A DNA stretch of 64,000 nucleotides, taken from positions 3,162,001 to 3,226,000 of the forward strand of contig NZ_CP043342.1 of NCBI RefSeq assembly GCF_003594935.2. Direction: 5' to 3'. The position numbers and the translations under genes were made by a program. This DNA comes from Enterobacter huaxiensis (lineage in GTDB: Bacteria; Pseudomonadota; Gammaproteobacteria; Enterobacterales; Enterobacteriaceae). This document shows positions 13,730 through 23,067 of the stretch, in pieces (positions within the stretch are counted from its first letter, which is position 1; each line of letters begins with the position of its first letter). The notes below the pieces were generated by a model that did no database searches, was not told the origin of the DNA, and saw only the letters and a list, made by a program, of their open reading frames with translations.

Positions 13730-14434
13730 ATGCGCCTGGTCCAGCTGTCTCGTCATAATATTGCGTTCCCTTCCCCGGAGGGGGCGCTGCGTGAACCAAA
13801 TGGGTTGCTGGCGCTCGGCGGCGATCTCAGCCCGGCTCGTCTGTTGATGGCCTACCAGCGTGGGATCTTTCCCTGGTTTTCACCCGGCGACCCGATTTTA
13901 TGGTGGTCGCCCGACCCGCGCGCCGTGCTGTGGCCAGCACAATTTCATGTCAGCCGCAGCATGAAGCGTTTCCATGCAAAATCACCCTACCGCGTGACGC
14001 TGAACCACGCCTTTGGTCAGGTCATTGAAGGCTGCGCTGAAGACCGTCACGAAGGAACATGGATCACCCGCGATATCATCACCGCCTACCACCAGCTGCA
14101 CGAGCTTGGCTACGCGCATTCCATTGAAGTATGGGACGGCGGCGAACTTGTCGGCGGTATGTACGGCGTGGCGCAAGGAACGCTGTTTTGCGGGGAGTCG
14201 ATGTTCTCCCGCGCCGCTAACGCCTCAAAAAGTGCGCTGCTGGTCTTTTGCCAGGAGTTTGCGCATCGCGGCGGACAGCTGATGGACTGCCAGGTGCTCA
14301 ATGAGCACACTGCCTCCCTCGGCGCCGTCGAAATTTCCCGTCGCCACTACATTGAGCACCTCGATAATTGCCGCCAGGAGAAGCTCCCGCGCGACTTCTG
14401 GGTGCCGCGTACGCTCTTTCTGCCTAATGCCTAA
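13730..14434 (+). CDS. aat: Leucyl/phenylalanyl-tRNA--protein transferase
   Basis: Aat attaches Leu or Phe from charged tRNA to proteins with N-terminal Arg or Lys, making them N-degron substrates for ClpS-ClpAP. The protein has 234 residues, the usual length, with conserved blocks [21 protein letters not shown] and [19 protein letters not shown] of this family. TTGGAG lies 10 bases ahead of the ATG. Its functional partners clpA and clpS lie only a few kilobases downstream, in the opposite direction. Confidence 0.97.
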   Translation: MRLVQLSRHNIAFPSPEGALREPNGLLALGGDLSPARLLMAYQRGIFPWFSPGDPILWWSPDPRAVLWPAQFHVSRSMKRFHAKSPYRVTLNHAFGQVIEGCAEDRHEGTWITRDIITAYHQLHELGYAHSIEVWDGGELVGGMYGVAQGTLFCGESMFSRAANASKSALLVFCQEFAHRGGQLMDCQVLNEHTASLGAVEISRRHYIEHLDNCRQEKLPRDFWVPRTLFLPNA

Positions 14435-14461
14435 ATGTTTTCCGCATATTTTTTATGAGGG

Positions 14462-14470
14462 TGTTATAAT
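14462..14470 (+). promoter_or_regulatory. Extended -10 promoter element upstream of infA
   Basis: TGTTATAAT, a perfect TATAAT with the extended TGn motif, lies in the 284-base aat-infA gap. No good -35 is visible, which fits an extended -10 promoter. In E. coli infA is read from two promoters, and this position suits the upstream region of a long leader. Confidence 0.6.
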
Positions 14471-14718
14471 TACGCCGCAGAGTAGCTTCTGCCTGTTGCC
14501 CCGCCGCCGTTTGGGACCCCCGCTTCAGATAACGTCCTGACGTTTATCCTGTTGTCTCCCCTTTACGAATGCGCTTCCTGTTCGGTTGTACCGTGACGCT
14601 TGGGCAATGCGCTGAAACTGTTTTGCTGCGTTTTAATCGCGCAATTCTTTACTTAATTGATGAATTTCGGCATTATCTTGCCGGTTCAAAACTTGGTAGT
14701 GATACCCCAGAGGATTAG

Positions 14719-14937
<219 letters not shown>

Positions 14938-14970
14938 TTGTTTTCGCCTGTAATGGCAGATGAATATTTA

Positions 14971-15000
14971 AAAGGTCGGGATTATCCCGGCCTTTTTTAT
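14971..15000 (+). terminator. Rho-independent terminator of infA
   Basis: Stem AAAGGTCGGGA / TCCCGGCCTTT with one G-T pair, then TTTTAT. It ends 9 bases before the stop codon of the convergent gene, so it may also slow transcription from the other side. Confidence 0.85.
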
Positions 15001-15008
15001 TTATGGCT

Positions 15009-15458
15009 TTAGCGCTGCTGCGTTGGAAGATGTATTGTCATCCAGGGTTGTACAGGCGCGATTAAATCCCCCGCCATTGAATGAGCCATGTCGTGGAGTA
15101 ATCCCGTCAGGTGCGGCAGCATATTGCGGTCAAAATGCGATACCAGCAGTACGTGGTTTAACGCCCGGCAGTAGTCGCATTTCGTTTCTGTATCCTCCAG
15201 CAGCCACTCTTTTGGTCGCGGTTGTTCCGCTTCATCCTCAAACTCCACCACCTGAAAATCACGCATTGATTCTGTGAGGCCGGTTTTCACCTCTTCCAGC
15301 CAGGCCCCAAGACAGCGGCAAACGGGCTGCGTTTGCGGGAGTGATTTGCAGTCGAGAAGGATTTCGGTGAGCAGCTTGCAGCGCTCGGCCAGGGTTGTGA
15401 GATCGGGGTTGAGGGAGAGTTCGGTGTAGAGCTGGGAGAAGCTATTAATATTAGTCAT
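15009..15458 (-). CDS. Hypothetical cysteine-rich cytosolic protein
   Basis: I do not recognise this 149-residue protein. The ATG at 15458 has a good AAAGGA site 7 bases ahead; an in-frame ATG at 15494 would add 12 residues with no such site. There is no signal peptide or membrane segment. The first 65 residues look helical, the middle (about 70-90) is acidic, and there are six cysteines, including CRC at 47-49 and CDYC at 94-97, which could bind a metal. Histidines cluster at 102-126. It sits between infA and clpA, where E. coli has the serW tRNA gene. Function unknown. Confidence 0.75.
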   Translation of the reverse strand: MTNINSFSQLYTELSLNPDLTTLAERCKLLTEILLDCKSLPQTQPVCRCLGAWLEEVKTGLTESMRDFQVVEFEDEAEQPRPKEWLLEDTETKCDYCRALNHVLLVSHFDRNMLPHLTGLLHDMAHSMAGDLIAPVQPWMTIHLPTQQR

Positions 15459-15613
15459 ATGTAATCCTTTATGCACGCAAGATTGTCTGTGCACACACTT
15501 TCAGGACGCCAATCCCGGCACCTGATTTTGCAGGTGCGTCGCCATTTTATTACTGTAGATTTATCCAGCAACTGACTTCGAAAGAAACTGGAAAGCGCCT
15601 CGCAAAATTCCTC

Positions 15614-15697
15614 TGCGGCCTGATGCCCTCACCCCGGCCCTCTCCCACAGGGAGAGGGAGTAAACAAAAAAAACGGCAACCGAAGTTGCCGTTTTGC
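15614..15697. repeat. Composite intergenic repeat, copy 1
   Basis: Contains a palindrome with stem CCCTCTCCC / GGGAGAGGG (15638-15658), followed by an A-rich spacer and the clpA terminator hairpin. The first 35 or so bases are identical to a second copy at 35734-35819, and the palindrome part recurs inverted at 25800-25833. It looks like a dispersed repeat that includes or neighbours a terminator. Confidence 0.7.
15665..15695 (-). terminator. Rho-independent terminator of clpA
   Basis: On the minus strand the stem is AAACGGCAAC, loop TTCG, GTTGCCGTTT, followed by a run of T. It begins 16 bases after the clpA stop. Confidence 0.85.
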
Positions 15698-15711
15698 TTG
15701 TACCTTTCAAC

Positions 15712-17991
15712 TCAGTGAGCCGCTTCCGGCTTGTGCTTCGCCGCACTCTGGAAATCGTACGTCAGTTCGTTCTTCGCCTGATCCAGCGCCACGGTCACCT
15801 GGCCGCCGTCCACCAGCGAGCCAAACAGCAGCTCGTTCGCCAGCGGTTTCTTCAGGTTGTCCTGAATCACGCGCGCCATCGGACGGGCACCCATCGCACG
15901 GTCGTAGCCTTTCTCAGCCAGCCAGTTGCGGGCCTCCTGACTGACTTCCAGCGATACGCCTTTCTGATCCAGCTGAACCTGCAGCTCGACGATGAACTTG
16001 TCCACCACCTGATGGATCACCTCGGTAGACAGGTGATCGAACCAGATAATGTTGTCCAGACGGTTGCGGAACTCCGGCGTGAAGATCTTCTTGATCTCCT
16101 CCATCGCATCGGTGCTGTTATCCTGGTGGATCAGGCCGATAGATTTACGCTCGGTTTCACGTACCCCGGCGTTGGTGGTCATCACCAGCACCACGTTGCG
16201 GAAGTCCGCCTTGCGCCCGTTGTTGTCGGTCAGCGTCCCGTTGTCCATCACCTGCAGCAGGATGTTAAACACGTCCGGGTGCGCCTTCTCGATTTCATCG
16301 AGCAGCAGGACCGCGTGCGGATGCTTGATCACCGCGTCGGTGAGCAGGCCGCCCTGATCAAAGCCCACGTATCCCGGAGGCGCACCAATCAAACGGCTGA
16401 CGGTGTGACGCTCCATGTACTCGGACATATCAAAGCGCAGCAGCTCAATGCCCAGCGCTTTCGAGAGCTGAACCGTCACCTCGGTTTTCCCCACGCCGGT
16501 CGGGCCGGCGAACAGGAAGGAACCGACAGGCTTGTGGTCATGCCCCAGCCCGGCGCGGGCCATCTTGATCGCTTCGGTTAAGGCCTCAATGGCTTTATCC
16601 TGACCAAAGACCAGCATTTTCAGGCGATTGCCGAGGGTGCGCAGCGTGTCGCGGTCGCTCTGAGAAACGCTCTTCTCAGGGATACGCGCGATGCGGGCCA
16701 CCACGGACTCAATATCCGCCACGTTAACGGTTTTCTTACGCTTGCTGGCCGGCATCAGGCGCGCACGCGCGCCCGCTTCATCAATCACGTCAATCGCCTT
16801 GTCCGGCAGATGACGGTCGTTGATGTATTTCACCGCCAGCTCCACCGCCGCACGTACCGCTTTCGCAGTGTATCGCACGTCGTGGTGTGCTTCGTACTTG
16901 GTTTTCAGGCCGTTGATGATCTGCACCGTTTCGTCAACGGACGGCTCGGTTACGTCAATTTTCTGGAAGCGACGCGCCAGCGCGCGGTCTTTCTCGAAAA
17001 TGTTGCTGAACTCCTGGTAGGTCGTGGAGCCCATCACGCGGATCTTGCCGCTGGAGAGCAGCGGTTTGATCAGGTTAGCGGCATCCACCTGGCCACCGGA
17101 GGCCGCGCCCGCGCCGATGATGGTGTGGATCTCATCGATAAACAGGATGCTGCTGGTGTCCTGCTCCAGCTGTTTTAACAGCGCCTTGAAGCGTTTTTCA
17201 AAATCACCGCGGTATTTGGTGCCCGCCAGCAGCGAGCCGATGTCCAGCGAGTAGATGGTGCAGTCGGCAATCACTTCCGGCACGTCGCCCTGCACAATAC
17301 GCCAGGCAAGGCCTTCGGCAATCGCGGTTTTACCCACGCCAGACTCACCCACCAGCAGCGGGTTGTTCTTGCGGCGACGGCACAGCACCTGGATTGCGCG
17401 CTCCAGCTCTTTATCGCGGCCAATCAGCGGGTCGATACCGCCAACGCGAGCAAGCTGGTTAAGGTTGGTGGTGAAGTTTTCCATACGATCCTCCCCGCCT
17501 GCTTGCTCTTCATTGTTGTTGACCTGACTGCTGGGATCGGACGGCTGGTTAGGCTCGTCTTTGCGCGTTCCGTGAGAGATAAAGTTAACCACGTCGAGTC
17601 GGCTGACTTCGTGTTTACGCAGCAGGTAGGCAGCCTGTGACTCCTGCTCGCTAAAGATGGCAACAAGGACGTTTGCGCCAGTCACTTCACTACGTCCTGA
17701 AGACTGGACGTGGAAGACCGCGCGCTGCAGCACGCGCTGGAAGCTGAGCGTCGGCTGCGTGTCGCGCTCTTCTTCACTGGCTGGCAGCACCGGTGTGGTT
17801 TGTTCGATGAAGGCTTCGAGTTCCTGACGTAGCGCCACCAGATCCACGGAGCATGCTTCCAGCGCTTCGCGGGCAGATGGGTTGCTAAGCAGTGCGAGCA
17901 GTAAGTGCTCGACGGTCATAAACTCATGTCGGTGCTCACGCGCTCTGGCGAAAGCCATGTTTAAACTGAGTTCCAGTTCTTGATTGAGCAT
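15712..17991 (-). CDS. clpA: ATP-dependent Clp protease ATP-binding subunit ClpA
   Basis: Hsp100 unfoldase of the ClpAP protease, 759 residues from the ATG at 17991 ([10 protein letters not shown]), the known start. The N domain (1-140) binds ClpS. Two AAA+ modules follow: D1 with [15 protein letters not shown] and D2 with [15 protein letters not shown]. The ClpP-binding loop IGLIHQDNS (IGL motif) is in D2. An upstream in-frame ATG at 18006 is rejected in favour of the family start. It lies 27 bases downstream of clpS and reads toward infA, ending at a strong terminator. Confidence 0.98.
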   Translation of the reverse strand: MLNQELELSLNMAFARAREHRHEFMTVEHLLLALLSNPSAREALEACSVDLVALRQELEAFIEQTTPVLPASEEERDTQPTLSFQRVLQRAVFHVQSSGRSEVTGANVLVAIFSEQESQAAYLLRKHEVSRLDVVNFISHGTRKDEPNQPSDPSSQVNNNEEQAGGEDRMENFTTNLNQLARVGGIDPLIGRDKELERAIQVLCRRRKNNPLLVGESGVGKTAIAEGLAWRIVQGDVPEVIADCTIYSLDIGSLLAGTKYRGDFEKRFKALLKQLEQDTSSILFIDEIHTIIGAGAASGGQVDAANLIKPLLSSGKIRVMGSTTYQEFSNIFEKDRALARRFQKIDVTEPSVDETVQIINGLKTKYEAHHDVRYTAKAVRAAVELAVKYINDRHLPDKAIDVIDEAGARARLMPASKRKKTVNVADIESVVARIARIPEKSVSQSDRDTLRTLGNRLKMLVFGQDKAIEALTEAIKMARAGLGHDHKPVGSFLFAGPTGVGKTEVTVQLSKALGIELLRFDMSEYMERHTVSRLIGAPPGYVGFDQGGLLTDAVIKHPHAVLLLDEIEKAHPDVFNILLQVMDNGTLTDNNGRKADFRNVVLVMTTNAGVRETERKSIGLIHQDNSTDAMEEIKKIFTPEFRNRLDNIIWFDHLSTEVIHQVVDKFIVELQVQLDQKGVSLEVSQEARNWLAEKGYDRAMGARPMARVIQDNLKKPLANELLFGSLVDGGQVTVALDQAKNELTYDFQSAAKHKPEAAH

Positions 17992-18018
17992 AGGCACCTC
18001 CCCCAATTTTATGCCTTT

Positions 18019-18339
18019 TCAGGCCTTTTCCAGCGTACACAGCAACGGATGCTCGTTCTCCCTTGCATAGTCGTTCACCATCGCCACTTTGGATTCTGCG
18101 ACTTCGGCAGTAAAGATGCCGCAGATCGCTTTGCCTCGATAATGAACGGTAAGCATCAGTTGCGTTGCACGTTCTACATCATAAGAAAAGAACTTTTGTA
18201 GCACGTCAATAACAAATTCCATCGGCGTGTAATCATCGTTCATTAACATAACTTTATACATAGATGGCGGTTTTAGCGCGTCGCGCACTTTTTCTTCCGC
18301 CAGCTGGTCAAAATCCAGCCAGTCGTTACTCTTACCCAT
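18019..18339 (-). CDS. clpS: ClpAP adaptor protein ClpS
   Basis: Adaptor of 106 residues that delivers N-degron proteins to ClpAP and blocks other substrates. The flexible N-terminal tail precedes the core around [20 protein letters not shown], which forms the pocket for N-terminal Leu, Phe, Tyr and Trp. The gene is immediately upstream of clpA and is probably co-transcribed with it. It is divergent from cspD across 267 bases that should hold both promoters. Confidence 0.98.
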   Translation of the reverse strand: MGKSNDWLDFDQLAEEKVRDALKPPSMYKVMLMNDDYTPMEFVIDVLQKFFSYDVERATQLMLTVHYRGKAICGIFTAEVAESKVAMVNDYARENEHPLLCTLEKA

Positions 18340-18606
18340 TTTGCATAATCACTATGAATCTACCTCAGATGTTAGATAACAATCATCTATTACTGTCATC
18401 CGCGATGTCTGTCACAAACTATTGCAATAGCGTTAACTGCTTCAAATTTTGGTTGATTATTGTCCCAACTCCGGTGCCAAACGCTTGACGGCTTCTTTCG
18501 TTTATCTAAATTGTACAAGCGTGAGTTGGCGAGGTTTTGAACAGCCCCCACTCCACCACCGGTTCATTCCATCTTAATTTATAAGATTTACGAAGGATGT
18601 CGAAGC

Positions 18607-18828
18607 ATGGAAATGGGTACTGTTAAGTGGTTCAACAACGCCAAAGGGTTTGGCTTCATCTGCCCTGAAGGCGGCGGCGAGGATATCTTCGCTCACTATT
18701 CCACCATTCAGATGGATGGTTACAGGACGCTCAAAGCCGGGCAATCCGTCCGGTTCGATGTACACCAGGGGCCAAAAGGCAATCACGCCAGTCTAATCGT
18801 CCCCGTTGAAGCAGAAGCGGTTGCATAG
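18607..18828 (+). CDS. cspD: Cold-shock-like protein CspD
   Basis: A 73-residue cold-shock-domain protein that is not cold induced in E. coli but is made in stationary phase and inhibits DNA replication. The RNP1 and RNP2 motifs are KGFGFICP and DIFAHYS. The ATG has GAAGGA 14 bases upstream. A bidirectional hairpin follows, and the gene converges with macB. Confidence 0.97.
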   Translation: MEMGTVKWFNNAKGFGFICPEGGGEDIFAHYSTIQMDGYRTLKAGQSVRFDVHQGPKGNHASLIVPVEAEAVA

Positions 18829-18860
18829 CTCTCTGATTCATTGTGTACACCCCGCAGGCA

Positions 18861-18889
18861 AAATGCCAGCCCGATCGGCTGGCATTTTT
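18861..18889 (+). terminator. Bidirectional terminator between cspD and macB
   Basis: Eleven-base stem AAATGCCAGCC / GGCTGGCATTT around CGATC, followed by TTTTA on the plus strand and by TTTTG on the minus strand. It can serve both convergent genes. Confidence 0.8.
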
Positions 18890-18898
18890 ATTTTCAGC

Positions 18899-20839
18899 CT
18901 ATTCGCGCGCCAGCGCATCCACCGGATCCAGCCGCGCCGCATTGCGTGCCGGCAACCAGCCAAACAAAATGCCGGTGAAGGTCGAACACAGGAATGCCGT
19001 GAGGATCGCCACCGGCGAGAAGCCGATCTCCCAGCCCGGTAAAAAGAGCTGAAGCGCAAAGGCGATCATCATGGAGAGCGCAATGCCCATCGCTCCGCCC
19101 ACCAGACACACTAGCACCGCCTCAATCAGAAACTGCTGCAGCACATCGCTGGCTCTGGCGCCGACAGCCATGCGGATGCCGATCTCTCGCGTGCGCTCCG
19201 TGACCGACACCAGCATGATATTCATCACCCCGATGCCGCCGACGACCAGCGAAATCACCGCCACCAGCGTCAGGAACATCTGAAGAGTACGTGTGGTCTT
19301 TTCCGCCGTTTTCAAGAGGCCGTCCATGTTCCAGGTGAAGAAATCCTTCTTCCCGTGGCGCAGCGTTAACAGCCGCTCGAGCTGCTGTTCGGCCATGGCG
19401 CTGTCGTAGCCCTCTTTTACGCGTACGGTGATAGAGTTGAGCCAGGATTGCCCCATGATCCGCCCGGAGATGGTGGTATAGGGCAGCCAGACGCGCAGGA
19501 CCTTGCTGCTGCCAAACATCGACTGCTTCTCTTCCGCTACGCCGATTACGGTAGCAGGCATGTTGCCTACGAGGATCACTTCGCCGACCACGTTCGTTTT
19601 ATTCGGGAAGAGCTGCCTGCGCGAGTTGTCATCCAATACCACGACCTGCGCTCTGCCCGCCAGCTGCTCTGCGTTAAAGGTAGAGCCCTGGCTAAAGGTC
19701 ATACCGTAGACGTTGAAGTAATCACCGCTTACGCCGTTAGCGCTGGCCGCCACGTCAATATTGCCGTAGCGCAGGCGCAGGTTTTGCGACACCGCTGGCG
19801 TGGCCGAGTTGACCCACGGCTGCTTCTGGATCGCCGCCAGATCGTCGTATTTCAGCGCCTGCTGGTTCTGCGGCTCATCGTCACCAAAGTCTTTCCCGGG
19901 ATAGACGTCAATGGTGTTGGTACCAATGGCGCGAATATCCGCCAGCACCAGCTGTTTCGCGGCATCGCCCACCACCACAATCGACACCACCGAGGCAATA
20001 CCGATGATGATGCCGAGCATGGTCAGCAGGGTGCGCATTTTATTGGCGGCCATCGCCAGCCAGGCCATGGTCAGCGCTTCACGAAAGCCGCTGGAGAATT
20101 GACCCCAGCCGGTCGGCGCGGGCAACGCCTCTTTCGGTGCCGCCGCTCTGGACTGGCGCGGCGGCGGGTTGCTGACCAGCTCCCCGTCGTGGATCTCGAT
20201 AATGCGCTCGGCCTGCGCCGCTACCTGCGGGTCGTGGGTGACGATAATCACCGTATGCCCCTGGTCGCGAAGCTGGTGAAGGATTGCCATTACCTCTTCG
20301 CCGGAATGGCTGTCGAGCGCTCCGGTCGGTTCGTCCGCGAGGATAACCTGCCCGCCGTTCATCAGCGCGCGGGCAATACTCACGCGCTGCTGCTGGCCAC
20401 CGGAAAGCTGCGACGGCTGATAGTCCACCCGCTCCGCCAGCCCAAGACGCGTTAGCAGCGCCTTCGCGCGTTCGAGCCGCTTTTTCCGCTCCACGCCCGC
20501 ATAGACCGCGGGCACTTCCACGTTTTGCGCCGCGCTCAGGTGCGAGAGAAGATGATAACGCTGGAAGATAAAGCCGAAGTGTTCACGGCGCAGCTTCGCC
20601 AGCGCGTCGCTGTCCAGCGTCGAAATGTCCGTTCCCGCCACCCGATAGGTGCCGCTGGTGGGTTTATCCAGACAGCCCAGAATATTCATCAGCGTCGATT
20701 TACCTGAGCCTGAGGCCCCGACAATCGCCACCATCTCGCCGGCTTCCACGCGCAGGGAGATGCCCTTCAGCACCTCCACCGGGCCGTCACCCGACGGATA
20801 GCTGCGACGAATATCATTCAGCTCCAGCAGGGCGGTCAT
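18899..20839 (-). CDS. macB: Macrolide export ATP-binding/permease protein MacB
   Basis: Homodimeric ABC transporter of the MacAB-TolC tripartite efflux system, 646 residues. The N-terminal ATPase has [15 protein letters not shown], signature [15 protein letters not shown] and [13 protein letters not shown] linker leads to the first membrane helix near residue 270, a large periplasmic domain and three C-terminal helices (FtsX-like). It exports macrolides and, in related species, enterotoxin and peptides. Its start overlaps the macA stop by four bases (ATGA), so the two are coupled. Confidence 0.97.
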   Translation of the reverse strand: MTALLELNDIRRSYPSGDGPVEVLKGISLRVEAGEMVAIVGASGSGKSTLMNILGCLDKPTSGTYRVAGTDISTLDSDALAKLRREHFGFIFQRYHLLSHLSAAQNVEVPAVYAGVERKKRLERAKALLTRLGLAERVDYQPSQLSGGQQQRVSIARALMNGGQVILADEPTGALDSHSGEEVMAILHQLRDQGHTVIIVTHDPQVAAQAERIIEIHDGELVSNPPPRQSRAAAPKEALPAPTGWGQFSSGFREALTMAWLAMAANKMRTLLTMLGIIIGIASVVSIVVVGDAAKQLVLADIRAIGTNTIDVYPGKDFGDDEPQNQQALKYDDLAAIQKQPWVNSATPAVSQNLRLRYGNIDVAASANGVSGDYFNVYGMTFSQGSTFNAEQLAGRAQVVVLDDNSRRQLFPNKTNVVGEVILVGNMPATVIGVAEEKQSMFGSSKVLRVWLPYTTISGRIMGQSWLNSITVRVKEGYDSAMAEQQLERLLTLRHGKKDFFTWNMDGLLKTAEKTTRTLQMFLTLVAVISLVVGGIGVMNIMLVSVTERTREIGIRMAVGARASDVLQQFLIEAVLVCLVGGAMGIALSMMIAFALQLFLPGWEIGFSPVAILTAFLCSTFTGILFGWLPARNAARLDPVDALARE

Positions 20840-21951
20840 TTAGCGGCTCCGGGCAGGCTTTCGCTGGTGACAACCTCCTCCCCCTCTTCCAGCCCTTTCA
20901 CCACCACCACGTCGGTGTCGTTGCGCGCGCCAATCACCACTTCACGCTCGCGCGTTTCGCCGTTGCGCAGCACTTTGACCTTATAGCGGCTGTCGCCAGC
21001 GGACTCACCCAGCGCGGAGAGCGGTACGGTCAGCACGTTTTTCACGCCGGTCAGCTGAATGTGCACCTGCGCGGTCATGTCCAGACGCAGCACGCCCTGC
21101 GGGTTGGGTACTTCGAAGCGGGCATAGTAGAAAATGGCATCGTTCACTTTTTCCGGCGTCGGCAGAATATCTTTCAGCACGCCTTCATAGCGGGTCTGCG
21201 GATCGCCGAGTACGGTAAACCAGGCGTTCTGCCCCGGCTTGAGGTGAATGACATCCGCCTCTGAGACCTGCGCTTTCACCAGCATGGTGCTCATGTCTGC
21301 CAGCGTCAGGATATTCGGTGCCTGCTGCGCGGCTATCACCGTCTGGCCCTGCAGCGTAGTAATCTGGGTCACTTCCCCTGCCATCGGCGCAACGATTTTT
21401 GTGTAGTCGAGGTTGGTTTTAGCCGTATCGAGCGAGGCCTGGTTACGCTTGATTTGCGCGTCGATGGTGCCGATCTGCGCCTGTTTTACCGCCAGCTCCG
21501 TTGTGGCGGTATCCAGATCCTGCTTCGAAATTGCCTGGGTTTTGGCCAGCGCCTGCTGACGCGTCAGCGTCACCTGAGCAAGATTACGCTCCGCCTGCGC
21601 CTGCGCGCGCTGGGCGCGCAGCTCCATGAGCGTTGCCTCCACTTCGCGGATCTGGTTTTCAGCCTGTTCAGGATCGATAACCCCGAGGAGCTGGCCTTTT
21701 TTGACCTTGTCGCCAATCTCGACCGACAGCGTTTTCAGCTGGCCGCTCACCTGCGCACCCACGTCCACCTTGCGCAGGGCATCGAGTTTGCCCGTTGCCA
21801 GCACGTTTTGCTGGAGCTCGCCGGGGCGAACGATCAGCGTTTGATACTGTGGCACGGGCGCGTTAAGCACCTGCCATAGCCAGTAACCGCCGACTAATAC
21901 GACCACCGCCAGCAGCAGAAACAGCTTTCTGCGTTTTCCCTTAAGGTTCAT
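20836..21951 (-). CDS. macA: Macrolide efflux periplasmic adaptor MacA
   Basis: Membrane-fusion protein of MacAB-TolC, 371 residues from the ATG at 21951 (MNLKGKRRK), which has GGAATATTT ahead and equals the E. coli length. An upstream ATG at 21978 is rejected. It has one N-terminal membrane helix ([17 protein letters not shown]), lipoyl halves around [12 protein letters not shown] and MAGEVTQI, a long coiled-coil hairpin rich in Gln, Ala and Arg, and a beta-barrel C-terminal part. A PhoP-box-like sequence lies about 50 bases upstream. Confidence 0.96.
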   Translation of the reverse strand: MNLKGKRRKLFLLLAVVVLVGGYWLWQVLNAPVPQYQTLIVRPGELQQNVLATGKLDALRKVDVGAQVSGQLKTLSVEIGDKVKKGQLLGVIDPEQAENQIREVEATLMELRAQRAQAQAERNLAQVTLTRQQALAKTQAISKQDLDTATTELAVKQAQIGTIDAQIKRNQASLDTAKTNLDYTKIVAPMAGEVTQITTLQGQTVIAAQQAPNILTLADMSTMLVKAQVSEADVIHLKPGQNAWFTVLGDPQTRYEGVLKDILPTPEKVNDAIFYYARFEVPNPQGVLRLDMTAQVHIQLTGVKNVLTVPLSALGESAGDSRYKVKVLRNGETREREVVIGARNDTDVVVVKGLEEGEEVVTSESLPGAAK

Positions 21952-21998
21952 AAATATTCCAAATAAATGTTCTGGCAATCATAAGTGTTGATTCTATC

Positions 21999-22015
21999 TA
22001 AACCACTCCTCAACG
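21999..22015 (-). promoter_or_regulatory. PhoP-box-like repeat facing macA
   Basis: On the minus strand it reads CGTTGA, five bases, GGTTTA, which matches the direct-repeat PhoP box with one or two changes. It lies 48 bases upstream of the macA ATG. In Salmonella macAB is under PhoPQ control, so the site is credible, but this is pattern matching only. Confidence 0.4.
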
Positions 22016-22045
22016 AAACCCCTGATTTCTGGAATAGCCCCTCTT

Positions 22046-22080
22046 TATTTACATGACGTTGACATTACGCCTGCTGAAAT
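22046..22080 (+). promoter_or_regulatory. PhoP-box-like repeat and -10 of ybjX
   Basis: On the plus strand TATTTA, CATGA, CGTTGA forms a weak PhoP direct repeat at 22046-22062. A -10-like TGAAAT lies 12 bases downstream at 22075-22080, the spacing known for class I PhoP promoters. That would give a leader of about 24 bases. ybjX is a known PhoP regulon member in E. coli. Confidence 0.4.
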
Positions 22081-22110
22081 GACGATCTTCCAAAAGGAGC
22101 AGGATCTAAC

Positions 22111-23067
22111 ATGTCTTCTATCGTCGATACACCTTATTCGCAACTACCGCTGCCTAAATCCGGCTGGCAGCTTTTTAAAAGCCTGGCATCCGGTGCCATC
22201 ACGCCCGGGCTGGCGTGGCAAAACCCCGCCTATCGACGTAAGTTCATGTTACGCTCGCTGGCCGCACCGGTGAGCACAGCGCGCCTGCTCGCAGGCCTGG
22301 CAAAACAACCACGCCTGATGCAAATGCTGCAGGTACAGCCGGGTTTACCGTGCCGCCTGCACCGACCATGGCTGACGGTGAATATGTCCCGCCAGAGTGC
22401 ACTGGAATCACTTGACTGCCATTATCAAACGCTGAGTCGCAAACTTCCTGCCGCGCTGCTGAACGGTTATCTGTCAAAACAAGGCATGACGCTGCTGACC
22501 TTAACCGGCAAAGATGAACAGCAATTTACCGTTCGCCTGTGTGCTGATGCGTTTATGGATAAAGAAGGTGAAGCGACCCTCGTCTTCTGCGATCGCCAGG
22601 GCACGGCGCTGGCTGAAATGACCTTCACGCTGTGCACGTTCGAAGGCAAGCTCACCCTTTTTATCGGCGGGTTACAGGGCGCGAAAGCGCATGTCCCCCA
22701 TGAGCTCATTCAGGGCGCGACCAAAGCGTGCCACGGCCTGTTTCCGAAACGTCTGCTGGTGGAGGCCGCGATGACGCTGGGCGCCGCATTCCCGGTCGAA
22801 CAGATCCTCGCGGTGAGTAACGCTACCCATATCTACCGCAGCTGGCGTTACCGCAAGAAAAAAGAAGGGACGCTGCTGGCGGATTACGACAGCTTCTGGC
22901 TCTCGATTGGCGGGCAAAAGCAGGATAACGGCAACTTCGCGCTGCCGTTGGTCATGCCGCGCAAACCGATGGAAGAGATTGCGAGTAAAAAACGCGCCGA
23001 ATACCGCCGCCGCTACGTGCTGCTGGACAGCCTGATTGAACAGGTTTCTCTGGCAACCCGAAGCTAA
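22111..23067 (+). CDS. ybjX: VirK/YbjX family protein (DUF535)
   Basis: A 318-residue member of the VirK/YbjX family, which in Shigella and Salmonella is linked to virulence-protein surface display, resistance to antimicrobial peptides and PhoP control. I see no signal peptide and no catalytic motif. The region from about 95 to 300 holds the conserved DUF535 blocks (for example THIYRSWRYRKKKEGTLLADYDSFW). AAGGAGCAGGA precedes the ATG. Its stop codon overlaps that of ybjD by two bases on the opposite strand. The exact biochemical role is unknown. Confidence 0.92.
   Translation: MSSIVDTPYSQLPLPKSGWQLFKSLASGAITPGLAWQNPAYRRKFMLRSLAAPVSTARLLAGLAKQPRLMQMLQVQPGLPCRLHRPWLTVNMSRQSALESLDCHYQTLSRKLPAALLNGYLSKQGMTLLTLTGKDEQQFTVRLCADAFMDKEGEATLVFCDRQGTALAEMTFTLCTFEGKLTLFIGGLQGAKAHVPHELIQGATKACHGLFPKRLLVEAAMTLGAAFPVEQILAVSNATHIYRSWRYRKKKEGTLLADYDSFWLSIGGQKQDNGNFALPLVMPRKPMEEIASKKRAEYRRRYVLLDSLIEQVSLATRS

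Noticed and set aside
14938..15711. tRNA-Ser (serW) expected between infA and clpA
   Set aside because: No sequence with a T-arm GGTTCGAATCC pattern or tRNA-Ser ends is present on either strand.
19448..20455. Plus-strand frame of 335 codons across macB
   Set aside because: Antisense shadow of macB with no domain or ribosome-binding site.
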